A stretch of 64,000 nt of DNA from Lentzea tibetensis (GTDB taxonomy: Bacteria; Actinomycetota; Actinomycetes; Mycobacteriales; Pseudonocardiaceae): contig NZ_VOBR01000015.1 of NCBI RefSeq assembly GCF_007845675.1, forward strand, positions 161,544-225,543, written 5' to 3'. Shown here in pieces: positions 32,851-41,560 of the stretch; the stretch's first letter is position 1, and every line of letters begins with the position of its first letter. The position numbers were made by a program, and so were the translations under genes. The notes below the pieces were generated by a model. It made no database searches. It saw only the letters and a list, made by a program, of their open reading frames with translations, and had not been told where the DNA came from.

Positions 32851-33546
32851 CTACAGGCCGCCGCCGACACGGAGGATGGCGCCGGTGGTGTAGGAGGCGT
32901 CCGGGCTGAGCAGCCACGCGATGGCGGCGGCGATCTCCTCCGGCTCGCCCGCGCGCCCCATCGGCACGCGTGACGCGGCCCGGTCGGCGCGATCGGGCAT
33001 GCCCGATGCGATGTGGATGTCGGTGCGGGTGAGGCCGGGCGCCACGCAGTTGACCCGGATGCCGCGCGGCGCGAGCTCTTTCGCCAGGCCGATGGTGAGG
33101 GTGTCGACGGCCGCCTTGGACGCGGCGTAGTGCACGTACTCGTTCGGGCTGCCCGTGGTCGCCGCACCGGATGACACGTTGACGATGGAGCCGGACGTCA
33201 TGACGCGCGCGGCGTGCCGGGCGACCAGCAGCGCGCCGACGACGTTGACGTCGATGACGCGGCGGATGTCGTCCGGGCTGATCTCGGCGAGCGGGCCCAT
33301 GGGGCTGGTGATGCCCGCGTTGTTGACCACGCCGGTGACCTCCCCGGCGGTGTCGAAGAGCCGTTCGACGTCCGATTCGGACCTGGTGTCGACCTGCACG
33401 AAGGGCACGCCGAGCTCCTCGTGCAGCGCTCGGGCCGCGGCCTCGTCGCGGTGGTAGCCGATCACGACCCGGTGCCCGTCGCGGACGAGCCTGCGTGCCG
33501 TGGCGGCGCCGATGCCCCTGCTTGCGCCGGTGATGACAGTCGTCAT
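32851..33546 (-). CDS. Short-chain dehydrogenase/reductase (FabG-like)
   Basis: 231 residues. It has cofactor motif 'TGASRGIGAA' (6-15), 'NNAG' (about 74-77) and the Ser...Tyr-x-x-x-Lys active site ('VNVSSGAATTGSPNEYVHYAASKAA'), plus 'PG' after strand 6. The Arg after the Gly-rich loop ('GYHRDE') favours NADPH. Substrate unknown. It is divergent from a PadR regulator with 41 nt between them and is a likely target of it; the stop abuts the map stop. Confidence 0.9.
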   Translation of the reverse strand: MTTVITGASRGIGAATARRLVRDGHRVVIGYHRDEAAARALHEELGVPFVQVDTRSESDVERLFDTAGEVTGVVNNAGITSPMGPLAEISPDDIRRVIDVNVVGALLVARHAARVMTSGSIVNVSSGAATTGSPNEYVHYAASKAAVDTLTIGLAKELAPRGIRVNCVAPGLTRTDIHIASGMPDRADRAASRVPMGRAGEPEEIAAAIAWLLSPDASYTTGAILRVGGGL

Positions 33547-33587
33547 GATCCGAGCATATACTCGTGGCCGGATATACGGGAGCGGAT
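33547..33587. promoter_or_regulatory. SDR/PadR divergent promoter with ATATAC repeats
   Basis: Two ATATAC hexamers (33556-33561 and 33572-33577) lie 16 nt apart on one DNA face, with ATATG at the PadR start. This AT-rich patch in a GC-rich genome is a likely operator and -10 region shared by the two genes. Confidence 0.45.
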
Positions 33588-34175
33588 ATGAAGTATCGCA
33601 GGACGAACCCGCTGGCACTCGCGGTGCTGGCACTGCTGTGGGAACGGCCGATGCATCCCTACGAGCTGGCGGCGACCATGCGGGAACGGCACCAGGAGAA
33701 CGTCATCAAGCTCAACTACGGCTCGCTCTACACCGTGGTCGACGGCCTCGCGAAAGCCGAGCTGATCAGGCACGTCGAGTTCAGCCGCGAGGGCAAGCGG
33801 CCCGAACGCTCGGTGTACGCGCTCACCCCGGAAGGTCGCGCCGAGCTGGACTCGTGGCTGCGCGAGCTGATCGCGGTACCCGCCCGCGAGTACCCGCAGT
33901 TCGAGGCGGGCATCTCGATGGTCGGCCTGCTCCCTCCGGACGAGGCGCAGCTGCTGCTCACCCGGCGCGCGGCCGCGGTCGAGGAGCACATCACCGCGTT
34001 GACCACGCTCACCGCCCAGCTCAAGGAGCGGGGACTCCCCCGGCTCGCGTGGATCGAGCTCGACTACCGGATGACGATGCTGCGCGCCGAGCACGCGTGG
34101 CTCACGTCGTTCACCGAAGCGACCCGCGACGGCACCGTCGACGGGCACCAGTTCTGGGTGGAGGCGCACAGATGA
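33588..34175 (+). CDS. PadR family transcriptional regulator
   Basis: 195 residues. The N-terminal winged helix reads 'LALAVLALLWERPMHPYELAATMRERHQENVIKLNYGSLYTVVDGLAKAELI' (about 6-58), with the wing 'GKRPERSVYALTPEGRAEL'. A C-terminal helical dimerisation domain follows (PadR-s2). Regulators of this family respond to phenolics or drugs. ATG 33588 is preferred because the winged helix begins directly after it. The stop overlaps the next start. Confidence 0.9.
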   Translation: MKYRRTNPLALAVLALLWERPMHPYELAATMRERHQENVIKLNYGSLYTVVDGLAKAELIRHVEFSREGKRPERSVYALTPEGRAELDSWLRELIAVPAREYPQFEAGISMVGLLPPDEAQLLLTRRAAAVEEHITALTTLTAQLKERGLPRLAWIELDYRMTMLRAEHAWLTSFTEATRDGTVDGHQFWVEAHR

Positions 34176-34519
34176 GGAAGAGACTGCTGTTCGAGGTGAC
34201 CGGCGTGGTCAACGCGCCGGTCGAGAAGGTCGCCGAGCTGATGTTCGCGTCCGGCCCGCCGAGCGGCGTGCACACCGACGCCGACCGCGCGACCAACACG
34301 ATCTCCTACTGGGGCAACTGGTGGTACCGGGGCGAGGACTCCGTCGAGGAACACCCCGACGGCGCGCGCCTGGTGCACCGCGTCTACAACATCGCGCCGC
34401 AGGGCAACTGGGCGGCCTACCTCGCCAACAAGCTGTTCATCGGCTACCGCGCGACTCTCGAACGGAGCATGAGGGACCGGGTCGCCGACTACCAGGCCAA
34501 GCTTGATTACTCTGGTTGA
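34172..34519 (+). CDS. Small SRPBCC-like protein
   Basis: 115 residues, starting with ATG 34172 inside the PadR stop (ATGA). 'FEVTGVVNAPVEKVAELMF' at the N-terminus and a C-terminal amphipathic helix ('ATLERSMRDRVADYQAKL') suggest a polyketide cyclase/SRPBCC fold, but the match is weak and the function unknown. It is coupled to PadR upstream and abuts the sucrase-ferredoxin gene. Confidence 0.7.
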   Translation: MRKRLLFEVTGVVNAPVEKVAELMFASGPPSGVHTDADRATNTISYWGNWWYRGEDSVEEHPDGARLVHRVYNIAPQGNWAAYLANKLFIGYRATLERSMRDRVADYQAKLDYSG

Positions 34520-35386
34520 GTGACACAGCGGTGCTCCGTGTTCTCCTCAGCGCTCGACGAGCCGCTGGCGGGCACGGCCGCGTCCGCGACCGCCTGGCTG
34601 TGCCTGGAGCAACCGGGCCCGTGGGGGCGGGACGCGCTCGTCGAGAGCCACCTCGACCCCGTGCTCGGCGCCGAGCTCTCCCGCCGCGCGTCGGCGTCCG
34701 CGGTGCGGGTGCTGCTGATCCGCCGTCCCGGACGGCACGCCGACACCCGCGTGCCGACGCGGCGCCGCGTGTTCCTCGCCGCGACCACGCCCGGCGCGTC
34801 GTGGCTGGAGCAGGCGATGCTCACCGCACCGGACGAGCTGCTGGAACTCGACTTCGCCGCACTCGGCGCGGGCCGGTCGACGGCGTTCGGGACGCCGGTG
34901 GCCGATCCGCTGCTGATGGTGTGCACCAACAGCAAGCGCGACGTGTGCTGCGCGCTCTACGGCAGGCCGATCGCAACCGAACTGAATCTCTGGGAGTGCA
35001 CGCACACCGGTGGGCACCGCTTCGCACCCACCGGCGTGCTGCTGCCGACCGGCTACCTCTACGGCCGCCTCGACACCGACCTGGCGAGGCGGGTCACCAC
35101 CGGCGGCATCGTCGCCGAGCGCTGCCGGGGCCGTTCGTGCTGGTCACCGCAGGCGCAGGTCGCGGAGAACGCGGTGCGCGCGGAGATCGGCGAGACCGCC
35201 GATGTGCTGACGATCGGCGCCGAGTCGCCCGGCACAGTGGTCGTGCACCACGCGGACGGCCGGGAGTGGCGGGTCGCGCTGCGCGAACAACCGGTGCCCG
35301 CCCGGCCCGCGTCCTGCGGCAAGTCACCGGACACGGCGATCGCGCTCGTGGCGACGACCGTGGACGAGCTCATCCGCCTGCGCTGA
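34520..35386 (+). CDS. Sucrase/ferredoxin-like family protein
   Basis: 288 residues. The C-terminal part (about 130-205) carries a thioredoxin-like [2Fe-2S] ferredoxin signature: 'MVCTNSKRDVCCALYGRP' and 'LWECTHTGGHRFAPTGVLLP', with four or five Cys. The N-terminal part has 'ATAWLCLEQPGPWG'. The family, related to fungal and plant AIM32-like proteins, is probably redox-active; its substrate is not known. The GTG start directly follows the previous stop. The 3' end overlaps the TetR gene by 17 nt. Confidence 0.85.
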   Translation: MTQRCSVFSSALDEPLAGTAASATAWLCLEQPGPWGRDALVESHLDPVLGAELSRRASASAVRVLLIRRPGRHADTRVPTRRRVFLAATTPGASWLEQAMLTAPDELLELDFAALGAGRSTAFGTPVADPLLMVCTNSKRDVCCALYGRPIATELNLWECTHTGGHRFAPTGVLLPTGYLYGRLDTDLARRVTTGGIVAERCRGRSCWSPQAQVAENAVRAEIGETADVLTIGAESPGTVVVHHADGREWRVALREQPVPARPASCGKSPDTAIALVATTVDELIRLR

Positions 35387-35990
35387 GCCCCGGCGCGGCA
35401 GCCGGTACCGCCTGCGCCGGTGCGGCGGCCGCGAACAGGCCGATGCCCAGCGCGTACGGGTCGTCCAGACCGACCGTCCGCAGCGTGTCCACCGGCAGCG
35501 CCAGCAGCGAGATCGCCACACCCAGGAAGTACGCGTCGAGCAGGCCGGCGTCGCGCACGGTGCTCGGCAGCCCGGCCGCCTGGTGCAGCGCCGCACCGGC
35601 CTCGGCGTTCGCGACGACCATGCCGCTCAGCGCCTCCCGCACACCCGGCCGGCGCACCGCCTCCAGGTACAACTCCATCATCGCGAGCATCTGCGTCGGG
35701 TCGTCCGCGACCGCGCGGCGCAGCAACGCCGGGTACAGCTCGGAGACGTCCGTGGGACTGATGTCGGCGGGGGTGGTCTCGCGCAGCCGCTCGACCGCGT
35801 CCTTGTGCAACGTGGTCATCCGGTGCGCGGCGGCCTCGAGGATCGACTCACGGGTGCGGAAGTAGTTCTTCGCCGTCCCCAGCGGCACACCCGCCTCGCG
35901 GTCGATGGCGCGATGGGTCAGACCGCGGCCGCCCTCGACGGCGAGGATCTGGATCGCGGTGTCGCACAGGAGATCACGACGGTTCGTCAT
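35370..35990 (-). CDS. TetR family transcriptional regulator
   Basis: 206 residues. The N-terminal HTH reads 'TAIQILAVEGGRGLTHRAIDREAGVPLGTAKNYFRTRESILEAAAHRM' (about 11-58). The C-terminal ligand domain is helical and ends Ala/Pro-rich. ATG 35990 is chosen from the usual family start. It overlaps the zinc-ribbon gene upstream by 17 nt, so the two may be one transcript. Confidence 0.88.
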   Translation of the reverse strand: MTNRRDLLCDTAIQILAVEGGRGLTHRAIDREAGVPLGTAKNYFRTRESILEAAAHRMTTLHKDAVERLRETTPADISPTDVSELYPALLRRAVADDPTQMLAMMELYLEAVRRPGVREALSGMVVANAEAGAALHQAAGLPSTVRDAGLLDAYFLGVAISLLALPVDTLRTVGLDDPYALGIGLFAAAAPAQAVPAAAPGLSAGG

Positions 35991-36183
35991 CAACCATGAT
36001 CGTAATCGGACCACCACACCCGTGGTGCACCGGGGTGGATCTTGTGAACGCGCTGGTCCCCGCCGTCGCGACGACCTCGCCGTGATCAACGACGAGCCAC
36101 TGCCCGCACACGCACCGCAGGTACGAGACGGAGCCGTGCGAGGAGACGAGCGCGGGATCGGGCCAGCCGCAGGAAGGACACAT
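35974..36183 (-). CDS. Small zinc-ribbon protein
   Basis: 69 residues with three Cys pairs or CG knuckles: 'MCPSCGWPDP', 'YLRCVCGQW' and 'HHGCGGP'. It resembles a rubredoxin-like zinc ribbon. ATG 36183 has GGAGGC immediately upstream, which supports a real gene despite the small size. Function unknown. It overlaps the TetR start and is divergent from the CGNR protein. Confidence 0.6.
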   Translation of the reverse strand: MCPSCGWPDPALVSSHGSVSYLRCVCGQWLVVDHGEVVATAGTSAFTRSTPVHHGCGGPITIMVDDEPS

Positions 36184-36209
36184 GCCTCCGAGCCTGCTGT
36201 AATGGTTCT

Positions 36210-36716
36210 ATGCACTTCAACCCTTACGGCGGGGCGGCGGCGGAACTGGCCGTGCGGCTCGTGAACGCCGACGGCACCGAGGACCTGCTGGGGCTGCTGC
36301 GCGACGCCGGCTACAAGCCGCTCGGCGAGCTGACCGACGCGCAGGCGGCCGAGCTGCGGCGGTGGTCGCGGCGGCTGCGGGAGGCGTTCACCGCGCCGAC
36401 GGTCGACCTGCTCAACGGCCTGCTCGCCGAGACGACGACCGAGCCGTACATCTCCACCCACGACGGGCGCGACCCGCACCTGCACTTCGCGAAGATCGAC
36501 GCGCCGACCGACGAGCGGGTCAAGGCCTACACGGCGGCCGGGCTCGCGACCCTCTACTGCGAGGACCCGTCCCGCATCGGGCACTGCGACCGGGACGGGT
36601 GCGGCGTCGTCTACGTGGACACCTCGCGCAACGGGCGGAGGCGGTTCTGCTCGGCCAGGTGCGCGAACCGGGTGCACGTGGCCGAGCACCGCGTCCGCGC
36701 GGTCACCAGCCGCTGA
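36210..36716 (+). CDS. CGNR zinc finger protein
   Basis: 168 residues. The N-terminal ABATE-like domain is followed by the C-terminal zinc finger 'CDRDGCGVVYVDTSRNGRRRFCSARCANRVHVAEHR', in which 'CANR' replaces the CGNR tetrad. Such proteins are putative stress regulators. The 3' end overlaps the convergent NlpC-like gene by 14 nt. Confidence 0.87.
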   Translation: MHFNPYGGAAAELAVRLVNADGTEDLLGLLRDAGYKPLGELTDAQAAELRRWSRRLREAFTAPTVDLLNGLLAETTTEPYISTHDGRDPHLHFAKIDAPTDERVKAYTAAGLATLYCEDPSRIGHCDRDGCGVVYVDTSRNGRRRFCSARCANRVHVAEHRVRAVTSR

Positions 36717-37203
36717 TGTTCTTCAGCCTGCGCGGCACGTACTCGTCGCTGCCGAACAGGCCGTAGGTCATCGCCCGGTAGCTCGTGCCGTAGCCGCCGC
36801 GCTGCTCGTAGGCCATGTACGCCGACTTCCCGGGGTTCGACCACTTGTGGAAGATCACGACGTGGCGGGTGTTGCCGTCACCGATGGAGTCGATCATCAG
36901 GTCGCCGGGCAGCATGGCGCTGACCTCGATGCGCATCGTGTAGGTGTCGGTGTTGAGCTGCACCGTGTTCGGGCCGGGCGTGCTGAGCTTCGCGGCCATG
37001 GACGCGTAGCCGGAGCAGTCCATGCGGTAGCCGTCGGTCCAGTTGGTCTCCTGGCTGTAGGGCACCCGGCCGCCGTTGTTCGCGGTGAGCCAGCTCGCCG
37101 CCCGGTTGATCAGCTCCGAGCGGCTCACCGGCGCGGCCGACGCGGGCGCGACCAGTGTGGTCATGCCGACCAGCAGGGCGGCGAGAAACGCTAGGACTCT
37201 CAT
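36703..37203 (-). CDS. Secreted NlpC/P60-like hydrolase
   Basis: 166 residues with a clear signal peptide ('MRVLAFLAALLVGMTTLVAPASA-AP'). The mature part has Cys in 'GYRMDCSGYASMAAKL' (nucleophile position of the NlpC/P60 fold), 'LPGDLM', and His in 'NTRHVVIFHKW', with 'YEQRGGYG' at the third-residue position. NlpC/P60 enzymes cut peptidoglycan peptides; this short version lacks a binding domain. The start could also be ATG 37218. It is divergent from the amidase gene. Confidence 0.75.
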   Translation of the reverse strand: MRVLAFLAALLVGMTTLVAPASAAPVSRSELINRAASWLTANNGGRVPYSQETNWTDGYRMDCSGYASMAAKLSTPGPNTVQLNTDTYTMRIEVSAMLPGDLMIDSIGDGNTRHVVIFHKWSNPGKSAYMAYEQRGGYGTSYRAMTYGLFGSDEYVPRRLKNISGW

Positions 37204-37254
37204 CGGGGTTACTCCCATTCCGTAGATCACCTGTCGGCGCTTAGGGTGCGGTTC

Positions 37255-38694
37255 ATGGATCTGACCCCAGCGGACTTGACCGGGGTGTGCTTCGCGGGCG
37301 CGGCGCGCCAGGCCGAGCTCATGCGCGCGGGCGAACTGTCGTCACGTGAACTCGTCGCTGAGCACCTGAGTCGCATCGACCGGTTCGATCCGAAGCTCAA
37401 CGCGTTCCGCCTGGTGTTCGCCGAGCAGGCCACCGCGCAGGCCGCGGAGGCCGACGAGCGGCGGGCCCGCGGCGAGGACGCGCCGCTGCTGGGCGTGCCG
37501 ATCGCGGTGAAGGAGGACCTCGCGATCGAGGGCCTGCCCACCACCAAGGGCACCAACGCCGTGCGCACCCCCGCTCCGGACGACTCGCACGTCGTGCAGC
37601 GCCTGCGGGAGGCCGGCGCGGTGATCATCGGCCGCACCCGCATGCCCGAGCTGGGCCTGTGGCCCTACACCGAGAGCGCCTGGGCCGGTCCGACCCGCAA
37701 CCCGTGGTCGCTCACGCACTCGTCGGGAGGCTCGAGCGGTGGTTCGGCGAGCGCCGTCGCCGCGGGTCTGGCGGCCGCGGCGATCGGCACGGACGGCGCT
37801 GGTTCGATCCGCATCCCGTCCGCGGTGAGCGGCCTGTTCGGTCTCAAGCCGCAGCGCGGCCGCGTCTCGCTCTACCCGGACCGCGAGGGCTGGACGGGCA
37901 TGGTCGTGGCGGGCCCGCTCGCCCGCACCGTGGCCGACTGGGCGCTGGTCGCCGACCAGATCCGCGGCTCGCGCCCCGGCGACGCCCACGTCGCGCACCC
38001 GCCGCGCACGTCGTTCGTCGAAGCCGCGGCCACCGAGCCGGGTGCCCTGCGGATCGGCGTCTCGCTGCGGCCGTGGGGTCCGGGCATCCCGATCGACCCC
38101 GAGGTCCGCACGGCGGTGCTCGACACCGCGACGCTGCTCGGCGACCTCGGCCACGACGTGGTGCGCCTCGACCCGCCGATGCGCGACTACACCGCGCCGA
38201 ACCTGTTCTCGGCCAGGTACCTGAACAACGCCTACGACACCCGCATGGCACTCGAACTGCCCGACAACGTGGAGGCCCGCACCCGCCAGGCCGGCGAGCT
38301 GGGCAGGCGGCTCCCCCGCGCGCTCGTGCGCAAGGCGCTGTCCGGCGACCGCGCGCTCACCGCGCACGCGAACCGGATCTTCACCGACGTGGACGTGCTG
38401 CTGACCCCGGCGCTGACCCGCCCGCCGATCCGGGTGGGCGAGTGGGACGGCCGCTCGACGTTCACCGCGCTGCTGGCCGCGTCCCGCTACACGACGTTCC
38501 TGCCGCTGTGGAACATCGTCGGCAACCCCGCGGCCGCCGTGCCCGCCGGGTTCTCCGCGTCCGGGCTGCCGCTCGCGGTGCAGCTCGTGGGGCGTCAGCA
38601 CGACGAGTGCACCCTGCTGCAGGTGTCCGCGCAGCTGGAACGCGCACGTCCCTGGGCCGATCGGGTGCCCCCAGGCTTCGGTCATACGAACTAG
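37255..38694 (+). CDS. Amidase signature family enzyme
   Basis: 479 residues. The catalytic triad is visible: Lys86 in 'VPIAVKEDLA', cis-Ser at 160-161 in 'HSSGGSSGGSASA', and nucleophile Ser184 in 'GTDGAGSIRIPSAVSGLFGLKP'. Family members hydrolyse amides or aryl-acyl amides; the substrate is not determined by sequence. ATG 37255 is preferred; GTG 37246 is in frame. There is no signal peptide. A hairpin terminator follows. Confidence 0.92.
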   Translation: MDLTPADLTGVCFAGAARQAELMRAGELSSRELVAEHLSRIDRFDPKLNAFRLVFAEQATAQAAEADERRARGEDAPLLGVPIAVKEDLAIEGLPTTKGTNAVRTPAPDDSHVVQRLREAGAVIIGRTRMPELGLWPYTESAWAGPTRNPWSLTHSSGGSSGGSASAVAAGLAAAAIGTDGAGSIRIPSAVSGLFGLKPQRGRVSLYPDREGWTGMVVAGPLARTVADWALVADQIRGSRPGDAHVAHPPRTSFVEAAATEPGALRIGVSLRPWGPGIPIDPEVRTAVLDTATLLGDLGHDVVRLDPPMRDYTAPNLFSARYLNNAYDTRMALELPDNVEARTRQAGELGRRLPRALVRKALSGDRALTAHANRIFTDVDVLLTPALTRPPIRVGEWDGRSTFTALLAASRYTTFLPLWNIVGNPAAAVPAGFSASGLPLAVQLVGRQHDECTLLQVSAQLERARPWADRVPPGFGHTN

Positions 38695-38722
38695 GATACT
38701 GCGAAAGCGGACTATCCGAAAC

Positions 38723-38750
38723 CGTCGTTCTCGGGTGCCGGGAAACGACG
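38723..38750. terminator. Hairpin between convergent genes
   Basis: CGTCGTT (38723-38729) pairs with AACGACG (38744-38750) around a GC-rich loop that can add a CGG/CCG stem. It lies between the amidase stop and the stop of the minus-strand gene at 38752, so it could end both. Confidence 0.55.
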
Positions 38751-38751
38751 C

Positions 38752-39822
38752 CTACAGCCCCCTGCGGGTCAGGTCGTCGAGCAGCTGCCGGTCCGCGATG
38801 TGCCGCAGCTTGATGTGGTCGAGGTAGTCGCCGAACGCGTCGGGCTGCAGCTCCCGCAACCGCTCCAGCCACCCGATCATCTCGTCGCCCTCCGCCGACC
38901 CGCGGCGGGCGAGCTCGACCTCGATGATCCGCCGGTACACCTCCACCGCGAGAGGCGACCCGTCCCCCACGAGGTGCTGGAGCAGTGAAGCCCGCAGCGG
39001 CGGCCAGTCCGGTGTGTGCACCACGAGCGTTCGCAGCTTGAGGTAGACGTCGAGGCTCGGGTGGTCGAGAAAAGCGTCCCGGCACAACGCCGTCGCCCGC
39101 TCCGGCGCGTCCATCCGCAGGTACTCGTCCACCGCGAGGTCGATCAACCGGGCCGCGGCGCCGCGCCCGCCGGTGGCCCGCAGCCCGCGCTCCACCCACT
39201 CCAGCGCCTCGGCCGACCGGCCCGCGTCCTGCAGCACCGTCGCCACCTGCAGGAAGTGCCAGCCCGACGACAGGTCGCGCGTCAGCACCATCAACTGCAG
39301 GTCGACGTCCTCGGTGTACTCGGCCAGCTCCTCCATGATCCGCAGCAACGCCCACCGGTTGCGGTCGTAGCGCCCGGTCTCCCCGAACTCGATCACCGGC
39401 AGCCGCGAGAACCGGGCCACCGCGACGTCCCGGTAGTAGGCGAGGCCGTCGTCGTTGAGCGCCGTCGTGTACATCGCGAGGCTCACCTCGGGCGCCTCGG
39501 GATGGTCCATCTGCAGGCGCAGCAACCAGTCCGCGAGTCGCACGGGGTCGGGCGGGGCGACCGCGCAGGCACGCGCGTGCGTCTCCAGCACCCGGTGCGC
39601 CAGCTCGGCCAGCTCGACGCGGTGGCCGCGCGAGGCCAGCACGGCGTCGGCGAGCTGTTCCACGATCTGCTCGGACAGCAGCACGAGCTCGAGACCGGGG
39701 TCGGTGACCAGCAGCGACTGCAGCTCGACGGACACGCCCACCAGTTCCTGCCACCGCGACTGCCACGACTCCTCGTCGTCCGGGAGCAGCGCGCTGGCCA
39801 CGACGGCAGGCAGTGGGACCAT
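38752..39822 (-). CDS. Uncharacterised helical-repeat protein
   Basis: 356 residues with no recognised family. The C-terminal half has TPR-like helices ('GWHFLQVATVLQDAGRSAEALEWVERGLRAT', 'APERATALCRDAFLDHPSLDVYLKLRTLV'), similar in style to the C-terminal region of SWIM zinc-finger proteins. There is no signal peptide. ATG 39822 is chosen because a longer frame (to GTG 39873) would begin inside the terminator of the upstream SPFH gene. Confidence 0.65.
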   Translation of the reverse strand: MVPLPAVVASALLPDDEESWQSRWQELVGVSVELQSLLVTDPGLELVLLSEQIVEQLADAVLASRGHRVELAELAHRVLETHARACAVAPPDPVRLADWLLRLQMDHPEAPEVSLAMYTTALNDDGLAYYRDVAVARFSRLPVIEFGETGRYDRNRWALLRIMEELAEYTEDVDLQLMVLTRDLSSGWHFLQVATVLQDAGRSAEALEWVERGLRATGGRGAAARLIDLAVDEYLRMDAPERATALCRDAFLDHPSLDVYLKLRTLVVHTPDWPPLRASLLQHLVGDGSPLAVEVYRRIIEVELARRGSAEGDEMIGWLERLRELQPDAFGDYLDHIKLRHIADRQLLDDLTRRGL

Positions 39823-39866
39823 CAGAACATCCAACCTCACCGCTGGAGCTTTTCCATGAACCAAAA

Positions 39867-39894
39867 GGGCCACGTTCCAACTGGAACATGGCCC
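39867..39894 (-). terminator. Rho-independent terminator after the SPFH gene
   Basis: GGGCCA and TGGCCC plus GTTCCA and TGGAAC form a 13-bp stem with one C/A mismatch and a 2-nt centre. On the minus strand it is followed by TTTTGG. It lies 30 nt past the SPFH stop. Confidence 0.8.
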
Positions 39895-39923
39895 CTGGGC
39901 TCGGAATCGTTACCGCGGAACGG

Positions 39924-41096
39924 CTACGACTGGTCCGGCTGCTGCAGCGAACGCGGCGCGTCGGCGGCGAGCGGGCTGGGCACTTCCTTGCGGGCGACGG
40001 CTTCCGCGGCGGCGACGGCCTCGGCGACCTTCGGGTCCGGCGCGGTGTCGAACCAGTCGGCGATCGAGGCGTCGTCGTCCTCGGGACGGGGCTGCTCGTC
40101 GGGCGCGGCGGGCGGCTCGTAGCGGAAGACGCCGTCGTCGCCGGGTGCGCCGAGCATGCGGGCGAAGCCCTCGAGCGCCTTGCCGTAGTCGGTGGGCACC
40201 ATCCACACCTTGTTCGCGTCGCCCTGCGCCATCTGCGGCAGCGTCTGCAGGTACTGGTAGGCCAGCACCTCCGGCGTCGGCTTGCCCGCCTTGATGGCGG
40301 CGAAGACCTTCTCGATGGCCTTGGCCTGGCCCTGCGCCTGCAGGTAGCGGGCGGCGCGTTCACCCTGCGCGCGCAGGATGGACGACTGGCGCTCGGCCTC
40401 GGCGGTGAGGATCGCGGCCTGCTTGGCGCCCTCGGCGGCGAGGATCTGGCTCTGCTTCTGGCCTTCCGCGGTCTTGATGGACGACTCGCGCTGGCCTTCG
40501 GCGGTGAGGATCATGGCGCGCTTCTCGCGGTCCGCGCGCATCTGCTGCTCCATCGAGCCCTGGATGGAGGGCGGCGGGTCGATCGACTTCAGCTCGACGC
40601 GGGCGACGCGGATGCCCCACCGGCCGGTGGCTTCGTCGAGCACGCCGCGCAGCTGCTGGTTGATCGAGTCACGCGAGGTGAGCGTCTCCTCCAGGCTCAT
40701 GCCACCGACGACGTTGCGCAGCGTCGTGATCGTCAGCTGCTCGACACCGACGATGTAGTTGGAGATCTCGTACACCGCCGAGCGCGGTTCGGTGACCTGG
40801 AAGTAGATGACGGTGTCGATGGACACGGTCAGGTTGTCCCTGGTGATCACCGGCTGGGGAGGGAAGGACACGACCTGCTCGCGCAGGTCGATGCGCGCCC
40901 GGACGCGGTCGATGAACGGCACGATGACGTTCAGGCCGGGTGCGGCCGTGCTGCGGTAGCGGCCGAGCCGCTCGATGACCGCCGCCTGGGCCTGCGGGAT
41001 GACCTGCACGGCCTTGATGGCGATGATCAGCACGAACAACGCGAGAACCGCGATGACGATGATCGTCGGGCTCAACAGAAGTACCCCTCCACTCAT
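39924..41096 (-). CDS. SPFH/band 7 (stomatin/paraslipin-like) protein
   Basis: 390 residues. One N-terminal membrane helix (about 8-30, 'IIVIAVLALFVLIIAIKAV') is followed by the SPFH domain ('QAAVIERLGRYRSTAAPGLNVIVPFIDRV...LREQVVSFPPQPVITRDNLTVSIDTVIYFQV', about 35-200). An Ala/Glu/Gln-rich coiled coil comes next ('AEGQRESSIKTAEGQKQSQILAAEGAKQAAI'), then a conserved tail and an acidic C-terminus. Such proteins scaffold membrane microdomains with NfeD partners. It overlaps the nfeD-like gene by 4 nt. Confidence 0.93.
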   Translation of the reverse strand: MSGGVLLLSPTIIVIAVLALFVLIIAIKAVQVIPQAQAAVIERLGRYRSTAAPGLNVIVPFIDRVRARIDLREQVVSFPPQPVITRDNLTVSIDTVIYFQVTEPRSAVYEISNYIVGVEQLTITTLRNVVGGMSLEETLTSRDSINQQLRGVLDEATGRWGIRVARVELKSIDPPPSIQGSMEQQMRADREKRAMILTAEGQRESSIKTAEGQKQSQILAAEGAKQAAILTAEAERQSSILRAQGERAARYLQAQGQAKAIEKVFAAIKAGKPTPEVLAYQYLQTLPQMAQGDANKVWMVPTDYGKALEGFARMLGAPGDDGVFRYEPPAAPDEQPRPEDDDASIADWFDTAPDPKVAEAVAAAEAVARKEVPSPLAADAPRSLQQPDQS

Positions 41097-41518
41097 GACT
41101 CGGCCAGCACCACTGCGGTCGCACCCGAGATCTCGACAACGGTGACGGCGGTCCCCGGTTCGATCACGAGCCCTTCGAGGGTGCGTGCGCTCCAGGTATC
41201 GCCGCCGATCTTCACCTGCCCGCCGTTCTCATCCACGAGCGACAACGCGACGGCCTTGCTGCCGAGCAGTGCCTCGTGGTGCATCGGGATGTGCTGCCCG
41301 AGCTGCAGCCTCCGCTTGATCACCGGACGGGCCCCGACGATGAGTCCGAGCGACGACGCGGCGAACACGAGCACGCTCACCAGGTCGGCGGCACCCAGTG
41401 CGGACGCACCCGCGGCGGCCAGCGCTGCCGCGCCGAGCATCACCAGCACGAAATCACCGGAGAGCACTTCGGCGATCACGAGCAGGATCCCGACGATCAG
41501 CCAGATCAGCGCGGCCAT
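41093..41518 (-). CDS. NfeD-like membrane protein
   Basis: 141 residues. Three or four N-terminal helices ('LIWLIVGILLVIAEVLSGDFVLVMLGAAALAAAGASAL') are followed by a cytosolic OB-fold domain ('ALLGSKAVALSLVDENGGQVKIGGDTWSARTLEGLVIEPGTAVTVVEISGATAVV'). This is the standard short NfeD partner of stomatin-like proteins. It is first in the nfeD-SPFH operon. Confidence 0.92.
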   Translation of the reverse strand: MAALIWLIVGILLVIAEVLSGDFVLVMLGAAALAAAGASALGAADLVSVLVFAASSLGLIVGARPVIKRRLQLGQHIPMHHEALLGSKAVALSLVDENGGQVKIGGDTWSARTLEGLVIEPGTAVTVVEISGATAVVLAES

Positions 41519-41560
41519 GCGGAAAGTCTTACACCACGGGGTGAGCGGTTGAGCCGAAAT

